From the NCBI GenBank assembly GCA_016191225.1, contig JACPPC010000002.1, positions 44,277-108,276 of the forward strand: DNA of 64,000 bases, read 5' to 3'. Made by a program: the position numbers and the translations under genes. This document shows positions 1 to 7,349 of this stretch, in pieces. Each line of letters starts with the position of its first letter. Position 1 is the first letter of the stretch. The DNA is from Gemmatimonadota bacterium (GTDB taxonomy: Bacteria; Gemmatimonadota; Gemmatimonadetes; Gemmatimonadales; Gemmatimonadaceae). The notes below the pieces were generated by a model. It was given only the letters and a program-made list of their open reading frames with translations, did not search any database and was not told the DNA's origin.

Positions 1-371
1 TCTACCGGCTCCTCACCCGTCACCTGTCCCGCGACGCACGCATCGTCGTGCAGAGCACCTCTCCCCTCTTTGCCCGCGCGTCCTTCTGGTGCGTCGACCG
101 GACGCTGCGGGAGGCCGGACTCCGGACCGCACCCTACCACCTCTACGTCCCTTCGTTCGGCGAGTGGGGATTCGTCCTCGCCAGCCTCGGCGAGCCATAC
201 GCCGCGCCGACGCAGCTTCCCGCCGGCCTCCGGTTCCTCACCGCGTCGCAGCTCGCTCCGCTCTTTGACTTCCCCCTCGACATGCAGCCGGTGCCAGTCC
301 TGCCCAACCGGCTGAACGACCAGGTGCTCGTGCGCTACTACGAGCGGGAGTGGGAGCGCATCAACCGGTGA
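1..371 (+). CDS. Spermidine synthase-like aminopropyltransferase, C-terminal part only
   Basis: The gene enters from the left edge; its reading frame begins at base 3 and 122 codons are visible before TGA. The visible part contains VVQSTSP, then FWCVDRTLREAGL and YVPSFGEWGFVLA, which are typical of the C-terminal half of the membrane-associated spermine/spermidine synthase family. These enzymes transfer aminopropyl groups from decarboxylated S-adenosylmethionine to a polyamine. The catalytic aspartate and SAM-binding region lie outside the window, so activity cannot be judged. A flavin oxidoreductase follows closely in the same direction, which suggests one operon. Confidence 0.85.
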   Translation, partial: YRLLTRHLSRDARIVVQSTSPLFARASFWCVDRTLREAGLRTAPYHLYVPSFGEWGFVLASLGEPYAAPTQLPAGLRFLTASQLAPLFDFPLDMQPVPVLPNRLNDQVLVRYYEREWERINR

Positions 372-429
372 GCGGCGCCGGATGCACCCCGTGGCGCCCG
401 CCATCGCCGCCGGCGAGGGCGCCGTGACC

Positions 430-1971
430 ATGCCACAGTCGCGACGCGCCTTCCTCGGCGCGGTGGCCGGGGCGAGCGCCGCACTCGTCGGGCTGTCGTG
501 CAAGGGCGGGCCCCGCATCGCTGGCACCTTCGCCGACGATGGCGGAGCCGCCGGCCACCTGATTCGCGACGGGGCCACGCTCGCCAAGCCCCGCGAGCGC
601 CGGCGGGTTCCCCTCGTCATCGTGGGTGGCGGCATCGCGGGCCTCTCGGCCGCCTGGTGGTGCGAGCGACAGGGGATGCGCGACTTCGTCGTGCTTGAGC
701 TCGAGGCCGAGGCCGGCGGCAACGCGCGCGCCGGGCGAAACGACATCGGCGCCTTCCCTTGGGGGGCGCACTACGTCCCGGTGCCCGGCAAGCGCGCCAC
801 GCTGGCCCGCGCCCTCTTCGAGGACCTCGGTGTCCTTCGCGACGGGACATGGGACGAGCGCTCGCTCTGCTACGCTCCGCAGGAGCGGCTGTTCTGGCGC
901 GGCCGCTGGCACGAGGGCTTCGAGTCGTTCCTCCTCGACGCGCCGGCGGGCCGGGCTGAGTGGTCCCGCTTCAGCGAGCGCCTCGCGGAGCTGCGGGCCG
1001 GCGGCGGGTTCACCGTGCCCCTCTCCATCGGGGCGCCGGCCTCCTCGCCCCTCGACAGCGTCACCTTCAGCGACTGGCTCGAGCGAGAGGGATTTCGGTC
1101 GCCGGCGCTGCGTTGGTATGCGGACTACGCCTGCCGCGATGACTACGGCACGCGTGCCGTCGACACGTCGGCGTGGGCCGGGCTGCACTACTTCGCCGCG
1201 CGCGAGCACGAGGAGCTGGGTCCCCTCACCTGGCCCTCGGGCAACGGGTGGATCGTCGAGCGCCTGCTCGAGCGTGTGGGCGACCGCGTGCGCACCGGCG
1301 CCGCCGTCCGGCGGGTCACGCTCTCGGGCTCCCGGGCGGTCGTGCGCACGGCGACTGCCGAGTACCGGGCGGACGCCGTGATCTGGGCGGCACCGATCTT
1401 CCTCGCCGCGCACATGGTGCAGGGATTCCCCTCCACCGCGGACGTCACGTACGCCCCCTGGCTCGTGGCCAACTGCGTGCTCGACCGGTGGCCCGAGGAT
1501 CATGGCGCACCGGCGGCCTGGGACAATACGATCGTTGGCTCTCCGGGTCTCGGCTACGTCGTCTCCACGCACCAGCAGGTGGCGCGGGCCGGGGACAGGT
1601 CGGTGTGGACCTATTACCGCTCGATTCCCGGCGTCACCCCCGCCGCCGCCCGTCGCTACCTGCTCCGGACTCCCTGGCATGACTGGGCCGACCTTGTCCT
1701 CGACGACCTCGAGCAGGCCCACCCCGACATCCGCTCCTGCGTGTCCCGCCTCGACCTCCGCCGGTACGGACACGCAATGGCGCGACCGGTCCCCGGCTTT
1801 CTCGACGCTCGCTGGCGGCGCACGTTGCAGTCGTCGCGGGGGCCGGTCTGGTACGGCCACGCCGACCTGGGCGGGATCTCAATTTTCGAGGAGGCGCAGG
1901 ATCGCGGTGTTTCCGCGGCCCGAAAGGCCCTCGACAGGTTGGCAGGTGCGTATGGCGCCTCCGGCGCGTAG
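430..1971 (+). CDS. Tat-exported FAD-dependent amine oxidase-like oxidoreductase (probable lipoprotein)
   Basis: A 513-residue protein. The N-terminus has a twin-arginine motif, S4-R-R-A-F-L9, followed by a hydrophobic stretch and a lipobox ending at Cys24 (LVGLSC), so it is probably exported folded and lipidated. The FAD dinucleotide-binding motif GGGIAG lies at residues 66-71, followed by the acidic end LELEAEAGGNAR typical of flavin amine oxidases and phytoene-desaturase-like enzymes. The substrate is unknown. The start at 430 puts the Tat motif at the N-terminus; an in-frame GTG at 424 and an ATG at 382 are alternatives. The upstream neighbour is a spermidine synthase-like gene, so a polyamine-related substrate is possible but only inferred. 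Confidence 0.85.
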   Translation: MPQSRRAFLGAVAGASAALVGLSCKGGPRIAGTFADDGGAAGHLIRDGATLAKPRERRRVPLVIVGGGIAGLSAAWWCERQGMRDFVVLELEAEAGGNARAGRNDIGAFPWGAHYVPVPGKRATLARALFEDLGVLRDGTWDERSLCYAPQERLFWRGRWHEGFESFLLDAPAGRAEWSRFSERLAELRAGGGFTVPLSIGAPASSPLDSVTFSDWLEREGFRSPALRWYADYACRDDYGTRAVDTSAWAGLHYFAAREHEELGPLTWPSGNGWIVERLLERVGDRVRTGAAVRRVTLSGSRAVVRTATAEYRADAVIWAAPIFLAAHMVQGFPSTADVTYAPWLVANCVLDRWPEDHGAPAAWDNTIVGSPGLGYVVSTHQQVARAGDRSVWTYYRSIPGVTPAAARRYLLRTPWHDWADLVLDDLEQAHPDIRSCVSRLDLRRYGHAMARPVPGFLDARWRRTLQSSRGPVWYGHADLGGISIFEEAQDRGVSAARKALDRLAGAYGASGA

Positions 1972-2198
1972 GCGCGTCAGGCGGAGAGCCGCATTTCGCA
2001 GCTGCTCGCGCAACCCATTGTACGCGAATTGGTTGAGGCAGAACTGCGTCACTCTTTCGAACTGTCCTCACTTGTGGACGATCCGCCAGCGGCGAGTCGC
2101 AAGTTCCATGGGGACTTCAATTTAGGAACATGAGCGGTTACGTTGCTCAGCGCGCGTCACCGCTCGTGACGACGCCTGAATCACCGTTTGGAGGTTGC

Positions 2199-2408
2199 AT
2201 GCGTAAGCCGCGCCCGAATTCGTACAACCCGGCACAGGCCCTCCACCTTATTTCCAGCGACCGCGCGGGCGGCGCCCTCAGTTGCCCGAGCTGCTCGGGA
2301 AAGATCAAGCGGGACCCGGCCAAGAGTCCACCGCCGCCCCTCTCCCATGTCACGCTGACGTGCACTAGTTGCGGCCGGTTCGCCCGGTACATCGCCGGAG
2401 CCGCCTAG
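2199..2408 (+). CDS. Small zinc-ribbon protein
   Basis: A 69-residue protein with two Cys pairs, C29-x2-C32 (CPSC) and C55-x2-C58 (CTSC), the layout of a four-cysteine zinc ribbon. Start 2199 was chosen because GGAGGT lies seven bases upstream; an earlier in-frame ATG at 2130 has no such site. There are no membrane segments or other domains. The function is unknown; such small ribbons often bind nucleic acid or protein partners, but nothing here identifies one. A GC-rich hairpin follows the gene. Confidence 0.75.
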   Translation: MRKPRPNSYNPAQALHLISSDRAGGALSCPSCSGKIKRDPAKSPPPPLSHVTLTCTSCGRFARYIAGAA

Positions 2409-2430
2409 CCCTTCGGTGGAACATTCTTGG

Positions 2431-2462
2431 AGCCGCCGCCTCCGACCGCGGGTGCGGCGGCT
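2431..2462 (+). terminator. Hairpin downstream of zinc-ribbon gene
   Basis: AGCCGCCGC at 2431-2439 is perfectly complementary to GCGGCGGCT at 2454-2462, a 9-bp GC stem with a 14-base loop. No U-tract follows, so it may be a weak or factor-assisted terminator separating the zinc-ribbon gene from the cold-shock gene. Confidence 0.45.
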
Positions 2463-2503
2463 TGGCGTTCCGGGGTTGCGGTGATGCGTTGACGCCCGGT
2501 TCG

Positions 2504-2512
2504 TGCTAGGTT
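2504..2512 (+). promoter_or_regulatory. Candidate extended -10 promoter of cold-shock gene
   Basis: TGCTAGGTT matches an extended -10 element (TGn plus TAGGTT). A start near 2519 would give a leader of about 105 bases before the cold-shock ATG, as is common for csp genes. The TTGACG at 2489-2494 is only 12 bases from this -10. It could pair instead with TTAGCG at 2511-2516, so the exact promoter is unsettled. Confidence 0.35.
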
Positions 2513-2623
2513 AGCGCACATTCGCTCGGATTCCCGGGGGGTGGGTGCGCGCTGCGGCGGCGACACCCGATCGGGAATCACGTATCTCCGTCAGAGTCCC
2601 GCACGGGACGAAGGAAGGTCGGT

Positions 2624-2833
2624 ATGGCTCGCATCACCGGTACAGTGAAGTGGTTCAACGACGCGAAGGGGTTCGGCTTCATCTCGCGCGAGGGGGGGCC
2701 CGACGTGTTCGTGCACTTCAGCGCAATCGCGGGTACCGGATTCAAGTCGCTCGCCGAAGGCGATCGGGTTGAGTTCGAAATTGTCCAGGGCCAGAAGGGC
2801 CCGCAGGCGGCGGACGTGACGAAGCCGGCCTGA
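2624..2833 (+). CDS. csp: Cold-shock protein (CspA family)
   Basis: A 69-residue single OB-fold cold-shock domain. RNP1 is KGFGFI at residues 15-20 and RNP2 is VFVHF at 28-32, with the conserved GTVKWFN start. Such proteins bind single-stranded RNA and DNA and melt mRNA secondary structure in the cytoplasm. AAGGAAGG lies just upstream of the ATG. A roughly 100-base untranslated leader and a strong terminator make it a single-gene unit. A second paralogue lies at 30512-30727 on the other strand and shares the segment VQGQKGP. Confidence 0.97.
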   Translation: MARITGTVKWFNDAKGFGFISREGGPDVFVHFSAIAGTGFKSLAEGDRVEFEIVQGQKGPQAADVTKPA

Positions 2834-2854
2834 TCCCGAGTCGGAATCGACCAC

Positions 2855-2900
2855 GAACGCGAAACGCCCCGGCCGATCACGGCCGGGGCGTTTCGCGTTC
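2855..2900 (+). terminator. Strong intrinsic-type hairpin after csp
   Basis: A perfect 20-bp inverted repeat: 2855-2874 pairs with 2881-2900, with a six-base loop (GATCAC). The ends are GAACGCGAAA and TTTCGCGTTC, so A and T runs flank the GC core. It can serve the csp gene and, on the minus strand, the facing gene that ends at 2963. Confidence 0.85.
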
Positions 2901-2962
2901 CGGGTCCCCTGCGGGGTCCTTCCGGTCCCGCTCGCGCGGGGGGGGGCGCGGGGGGGGGGCGC

Positions 2963-3238
2963 CTAGGCCGCGGCGCTCGTGCGCGTTCGCGCCGGGGCGC
3001 GTAGCATGGGCACCGCGGGGTCGGCCGCCGCCCCTTCGAGGTGCGCCACCTGGTGGGTGAAGCGCAGCGTCTGCAGCGGAATCCAGCTCGCCGGCGGGTG
3101 TCCGGACGTCCCGCGCCGGGCCTCGGCGTGCACGGCCGGTGGCAGCGTGGCGGCGAGCGGGTCGTCGAGCAGGCGACGCACCTCGTCGGTGTCGCGAGCC
3201 AGCAGCGCGTCGCACAGGCCGTCCAGGTAGCCGAGCAT
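2963..3238 (-). CDS. Hypothetical small protein
   Basis: A 91-residue protein that I do not recognise. The N-terminal half is acidic and helical (LCDALLARDTDEVRRLLDD) and the C-terminus is Ala/Arg/Pro-rich. Start 3238 was chosen because GGGAGGGAG lies just upstream. An AT-rich segment at about 3255-3290 precedes it and probably holds its promoter. There are no signal peptide, membrane segment or metal-binding motifs. The gene ends against two long G tracts and faces the csp terminator. It may be expressed separately from the Nudix regulator that lies upstream on the same strand. Confidence 0.55.
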   Translation of the reverse strand: MLGYLDGLCDALLARDTDEVRRLLDDPLAATLPPAVHAEARRGTSGHPPASWIPLQTLRFTHQVAHLEGAAADPAVPMLRAPARTRTSAAA

Positions 3239-3403
3239 CGCTCCCTCCCGGTTTGACGTTAAATACATATTGCAACTAATAACACCCGCCCGCAAGATGG
3301 GTTCCATCACGGGCCCGGAACGTGTTCGTGACAAGGTTCGCGACGGCACGGCTGGGTCACTCCCGACTCGCCGCGTCCCGCACGGCGACGGCGGCCCGTG
3401 GTC

Positions 3404-4066
3404 TCAGCCGGCCAGCAACTCGAAGCGCACGCCTCGGCGGCTCGTCCGGCGCTTGCGCGGCGCGTAGCGGTACAGCTGCGCCGGCCGCCCTCGGCCCTCG
3501 CTCCGCCATTCGTCGGTCGGTTCCACCAGGTACGCGGCCTGGAGCGACCGCCGGAAGCTCGCCTTGTGCAGCCGGCGGCCGAGCAGGAGCTCGTACATCG
3601 CCTGCAGGTCGCTCAGCGTGAACGTCGCCGGCAGCAGCTTGAACGCGATCGGCGAGTGGTCGAGCCGCGCCCGGATCGCCGAGATCGCCGCCGCCAGCAT
3701 CGCCGACTGTCGCGGCGCAAACCCGGCCGCGCCGTCCACCGCCATCCACTGCGCCCCTTTCGTCGCCCGAGCCGCCGCCGCGCCGATTACCCCGACAAAC
3801 GCGACCGACACCGCTGCCCCGGCCGGGTGCCGCTCATCGCCCCCGAAGGCGCTCAGCTGCTCGAGCCACCCCGGCTCGGCACCGGCCGCGCTGCGCGCCA
3901 GCTGTCTCGCCGATTGCACGAGCGCATCGGCCGACCGCGGCGTCGACCAGGGCAGCGCGACGCCCTTGCCCGCGCCGCTCTGCACCAGCACCGCGAGCGT
4001 CCCGTCCCGCTGTGTCAGCAGCACGAGGTCCACCGAGTGTGTCGCCCCCCGCCGCGCGGCGGTCAC
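3404..4066 (-). CDS. NrtR-like Nudix-fold transcriptional regulator
   Basis: A 220-residue protein. Residues 1-140 resemble a Nudix-fold domain (VDLVLLTQRDG opening) but lack a recognisable catalytic GX5EX7REUXEEXGU box. Residues 145-205 form a C-terminal winged helix (FTLSDLQAMYELLLGRRL, then FRRSL and GRPAQLYRY) characteristic of NrtR-type regulators. Members of this family sense ADP-ribose or sugar derivatives and repress NAD or sugar genes. The start is GTG at 4066. A perfect 21-bp palindrome lies 41 bases upstream, so autoregulation is likely. No NAD-biosynthesis gene is adjacent, so the regulon is unknown. Confidence 0.8.
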   Translation of the reverse strand: MTAARRGATHSVDLVLLTQRDGTLAVLVQSGAGKGVALPWSTPRSADALVQSARQLARSAAGAEPGWLEQLSAFGGDERHPAGAAVSVAFVGVIGAAAARATKGAQWMAVDGAAGFAPRQSAMLAAAISAIRARLDHSPIAFKLLPATFTLSDLQAMYELLLGRRLHKASFRRSLQAAYLVEPTDEWRSEGRGRPAQLYRYAPRKRRTSRRGVRFELLAG

Positions 4067-4106
4067 GACGGGTGCTGGCGAAGGGTGCGATGCATGGCCG
4101 GGTCAA

Positions 4107-4127
4107 TTAGTAACAAACTGTTACTAA
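4107..4127. promoter_or_regulatory. Palindromic operator of the Nudix regulator
   Basis: TTAGTAACA at 4107-4115 and TGTTACTAA at 4119-4127 form a perfect 9-bp inverted repeat around AAC. On the minus strand a -35-like TTGACT (4128-4133) directly abuts the palindrome, placing it in the promoter spacer, where a repressor would block transcription. Its sequence is very AT-rich for this genome. Confidence 0.75.
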
Positions 4128-4276
4128 AGTCAACCCCTCGGCTCGGGAACGGCGCGTCACGATCGCGGAACCTGCGCGCGACTCCGGCACGGCACGCGAG
4201 CCACAGATTTACCACGCGCGGCCGGACGCCGCAATGCGATGACGTCCCTCGCGCGCCAGCCCGAGCTGGCGCTCGG

Positions 4277-6145
4277 TCAGTTCGTCCGAGGCGAACGTGT
4301 CACGCCGCCGCCGAGTGGCGCGACTGGCGGGATGCTGACCGGAAGGCGACCACGGATCGCGACCTCGCCCAGCAGTCCGTGCGCTGCGGCGACTTGCGAC
4401 ACTGTTGAGCCACCCCACGCCACCAGGTACGCCGCCACCTGCGGAATCTCGCGCAGCAGGTATGGATTCCCGAACGCCACCACCACCGGGCGCTTTCCGC
4501 GCCCCGCGAGCCCCTGCACCAGAGCCGTCAGCCCCCCCGGCGCCGCCGACGAGCTGGTCGTGCTCGTCTGGATCGCGAAGCTCGACACGATCACCACGTC
4601 GGCCGAGTCGGCGGCCGCGAACAGGCGTTCCACCGCCCCGGCGCCCGCGTCGAGATCGCTCAGCAGAAGCTCCGTGCGCAGCCGAGGCGCCCCGCGCCGC
4701 AGTGTCGCATTGAACGCCGTCCCCGCCGCGAGGTCCGCCCGCGGCGCCACTGTGATCGACAGCACCCGCGACTCCCGCGGCAGCGGCACTTGGCCCAGGG
4801 AGTCCCTGACCAGCGTGAGCCCCGCCGCCGCCACGCGCCCCGCGACCGCCACGTGCGCGCTGTCACCCACCAGATGCCGCACCGAGTCCACCGGGACGAG
4901 GCGGCGGCGGTGCAGCCCGAGCCGCTGCTTGAGCGCCAGCAGCCGCCGCACGCTGGAGTCCAGCCGAGCCTCTGTGTAGCGCCCCTCGTGAACCCCGGCC
5001 ACCACCGCGTCGATGCTCCCGGCAATGTCGGGCGGCATCAGCAGCACGTCGGCGCCGGCTGCAATCGCGCGCTTGCAGGCCTCGAGTACGCCGAACTGCT
5101 GCGTCACGCCCGCCATGTCCATCGCGTCGGTGATGATCAACCCGTCGAACGCCATCTCGCGACGCAAGAGCCCGGTCAGCACCTGGCGCGACAGCGTCGC
5201 CGGAACCCCGGTCGAGTCCAGCGCCGGCAGCACGCCATGGTACGTCATCATGGCACCAAGGCCCGCGCGCACCGCTGCCCGGAACGGCACCAGCTCGAGC
5301 GAGTCGAGCCGCCCCCGGCTCACCGACACGACCGGGAGGGCGAGGTGCGAATTGACCTCGGTGTCGCCGTGCCCGGGAAAGTGCTTGCCCGTGGCGACCA
5401 TGCCGTGCTCCTCGATGCCGCGCACCAGCGCAGCCCCCAGCCGCGACACGACCCGCGGATCCTCGCCGATCGAGCGGGCGCCGATCACCGGATTCAGCGG
5501 GTTGTTGTTGACGTCGAGAACCGGCCCGAAGGCGATATGCACCCCGAGCGCCCGGCCCTCCAGCGCCGTCACTCGCCCCTGCTCGTACGCGAGCGCCGAG
5601 TCTCCCGACGCCCCCAGTGCCATCTGCAGGGGAAAGTTCGTCGCCCCACCAAGGGGAATCGCATTCGGCACGAAGTACCCTTCGCGCGCCCGGAAGCCGA
5701 CCCCCGTCTCGTAGTCCGCGCTCACCAGCAACGGCAGGTTCGACAGCCGCTGCAGCGCGTTCACCTTGAGAGCGATCTCCGTGGGCTGCCCGACGCTCAC
5801 GATGATGCCGCCCACTTGCTGCTCCATCACGAGCTGCATCAGGCGGGCCCACTCGAGCGACCCTTCGGGCACGTAATCGCCCATCAGCCACGGCCACACC
5901 AACTGGGCCGCCTTCTGCCGCAGCGACAGCGCGCCCAGCACGGAATCGGACCACGCCCGCGGCGCGCCGGCAGCGGCCGGCCGGCCTCCGGTGCGCGGCG
6001 CCTGTGGTCTGGGCGCCGGCGGCGGCCGCGTCGGCGGGCGTTGCGCCCACGCCGCCCCGGCGCCGTACCAGGTCGCGACCGCCGCCACCGCGAGGCGCGA
6101 GGCGCGCGTCATCAGGCCCACGATCGGCCGCGAGCCCCTGCGCAT
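4277..6145 (-). CDS. Secreted glycoside hydrolase family 3 (beta-N-acetylhexosaminidase/glucosidase-like)
   Basis: A 622-residue protein with an N-terminal signal peptide (predicted cleavage at AWA-Q35) and a Pro/Ala linker to about residue 62. The GH3 barrel follows: KHFPGHG at 254-260, His267, and the nucleophile in TDAMDM at Asp340. A second C-terminal alpha/beta domain is present (residues about 480-600). It probably trims cell-wall or oligosaccharide beta-glycosides outside the cytoplasm. The NagZ-type motif normally reads D-S/T-H before the acid/base histidine; here it is N265-S-H267. The start at 6145 lies two bases after the upstream stop codon; an in-frame ATG at 6112 is an alternative. 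Confidence 0.85.
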   Translation of the reverse strand: MRRGSRPIVGLMTRASRLAVAAVATWYGAGAAWAQRPPTRPPPAPRPQAPRTGGRPAAAGAPRAWSDSVLGALSLRQKAAQLVWPWLMGDYVPEGSLEWARLMQLVMEQQVGGIIVSVGQPTEIALKVNALQRLSNLPLLVSADYETGVGFRAREGYFVPNAIPLGGATNFPLQMALGASGDSALAYEQGRVTALEGRALGVHIAFGPVLDVNNNPLNPVIGARSIGEDPRVVSRLGAALVRGIEEHGMVATGKHFPGHGDTEVNSHLALPVVSVSRGRLDSLELVPFRAAVRAGLGAMMTYHGVLPALDSTGVPATLSRQVLTGLLRREMAFDGLIITDAMDMAGVTQQFGVLEACKRAIAAGADVLLMPPDIAGSIDAVVAGVHEGRYTEARLDSSVRRLLALKQRLGLHRRRLVPVDSVRHLVGDSAHVAVAGRVAAAGLTLVRDSLGQVPLPRESRVLSITVAPRADLAAGTAFNATLRRGAPRLRTELLLSDLDAGAGAVERLFAAADSADVVIVSSFAIQTSTTSSSAAPGGLTALVQGLAGRGKRPVVVAFGNPYLLREIPQVAAYLVAWGGSTVSQVAAAHGLLGEVAIRGRLPVSIPPVAPLGGGVTRSPRTN

Positions 6146-6147
6146 CG

Positions 6148-6426
6148 TCACCAGTCGATCGTCCCCTGCCGGCTCGTGTCGACTTCGGCCTGCGCGCCGG
6201 CGCGGAACAGGAAAGCCTCCATGTTCTGCGTCAGGAACTTGCGCGCCTGCGGATCCATCACGTTCAGGCCGTAGTGATTGATCAGCATTGTCTGCTGCCT
6301 CAGCCAGTCGCCCCAGCACACCGTGCAGGTGCCCTCGAGCACCCGGGCCCCGATCACCCCCGGAAACGGCGGCTTCTCGAAGCCGGCGCGCGCTTGGCCG
6401 CACCGGAGGCAGGTGACGTCAGGCAT
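6148..6426 (-). CDS. YggX-like Fe(2+)-trafficking / oxidative-damage protection protein with two CxxC pairs
   Basis: A 92-residue protein. The central and C-terminal part (QQTMLINHYGLN, then MDPQARKFL and FLF) matches the YggX family, which protects iron-sulfur clusters and is linked to labile iron. Classical YggX has one N-terminal cysteine. This version has C6-x2-C9 and C34-x2-C37, which could bind a metal such as zinc or iron. It sits between a desaturase, whose diiron centre needs iron, and a secreted GH3 enzyme, with very short gaps, so co-transcription is likely. Confidence 0.75.
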   Translation of the reverse strand: MPDVTCLRCGQARAGFEKPPFPGVIGARVLEGTCTVCWGDWLRQQTMLINHYGLNVMDPQARKFLTQNMEAFLFRAGAQAEVDTSRQGTIDW

Positions 6427-6459
6427 CGCGACCGCTCGCGGGGCACGCGGGTCCCGCGC

Positions 6460-7215
6460 TCACGACCCGGGTCGTGCGTACTCGACGCGGGCCAAGCCGA
6501 CGAGCGAGAGCAGGCGGATGTAGATCCAGCCGATGTCGAACTCGAACCAACGGTGGCTGAACTTCGCACTGTGCGGGTCGGCGTGGTGGTTGTTGTGCAA
6601 CTCCTCACCGGCAATGATGAACGCGATCGGTGTCATGTTCCGGCTGGCGTCCTTCACGTCGTGGTTCCGGTATCCCAGCGCGTGGCCCATGCCATTGATG
6701 ATGCCGGCCGCCCAGAAGGGGATCCACGCCATCTGGACTCCCCACACCACAGGGCCCACCAGCCAGCCGAACAGCCACACGTCCACCAGCGCCATGATCC
6801 CGATGCCAAGCCAGTTGCGGTGGCCGAGCAGGTGCCGCTCCAGCCAGTCGTTCGGTGTCCCCTTGCCGTACTTCTCGAGCACCCCCTCCTGCCGGACAGC
6901 GCGCCGGTAGTAGAACGCCCCCTTCAGTACGATGTTGCGCAGACCCTCCACGAGGGGGCTGTGCGGGTCTCCTTCGCGGTCGGCGAAGGCGTGGTGCTTG
7001 CGATGGCAGGCGACCCATTCCTTCGTCACGATCGCCGTCGTCAGCCACAGCCAGACGCGCATCGGGACGCCTGCCAGCGCATGCAGGCGCACGCTCCGGT
7101 GCGTCTGCGCCCGATGCAGGAAGATGGTGACGCAGATGTTGGTCAAGTGACCAGCCACGAGAATGAAAACGACCGGCTTCCACCACTCGGTCGCCCAACT
7201 GCCGAATTCGGGCAT
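6460..7215 (-). CDS. Acyl-CoA / acyl-lipid delta-9-type fatty acid desaturase
   Basis: A 251-residue integral membrane protein with the three histidine boxes of the membrane diiron desaturases: H34-RAQT-H39, H71-RKHH75, and H207-NNHH211. Hydrophobic segments lie near residues 13-33, 50-63 and 140-178. It would introduce a double bond into saturated acyl chains to adjust membrane fluidity, drawing electrons from an external redox partner. At about 250 residues it is on the short side for the stearoyl-CoA desaturase-like group, lacking a cytochrome b5 extension. ATG 7215 has AGGA upstream. The adjacent YggX-like gene may support iron supply. Confidence 0.92.
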   Translation of the reverse strand: MPEFGSWATEWWKPVVFILVAGHLTNICVTIFLHRAQTHRSVRLHALAGVPMRVWLWLTTAIVTKEWVACHRKHHAFADREGDPHSPLVEGLRNIVLKGAFYYRRAVRQEGVLEKYGKGTPNDWLERHLLGHRNWLGIGIMALVDVWLFGWLVGPVVWGVQMAWIPFWAAGIINGMGHALGYRNHDVKDASRNMTPIAFIIAGEELHNNHHADPHSAKFSHRWFEFDIGWIYIRLLSLVGLARVEYARPGS

Positions 7216-7349
7216 GTCGCGATCCTGTCGTGCGGAGAGAGAGAACTACCCTGGCGCAGAACTGGGCGCCGGGGTGGCCGCTGACCGCAAGCTACCCGCC
7301 GCGACCTCGGGCCGACAGTGAGCGCTCGCGCTGGCCGCTCGCGCGGCGG

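Noticed and set aside
361..1860. Long open frame on the minus strand opposite the flavin oxidoreductase
   Set aside because: It has low-complexity Arg/Gly/Pro composition and no domains; it is a GC-driven shadow of the real gene.
2489..2516. TTGACG plus TTAGCG as the csp promoter
   Set aside because: The -10 is poor; the extended -10 TGCTAGGTT is a better candidate, so this pair was not called as a separate feature.
3255..3290. Second Nudix-regulator operator upstream of the small gene at 2963-3238
   Set aside because: Only partial similarity to the half-site TTAGTAAC and no good symmetry.
4790..6274. Open frame opposite the GH3 gene
   Set aside because: Arg/His/Gln-rich sequence without motifs; the opposite strand encodes clear GH3 signatures.
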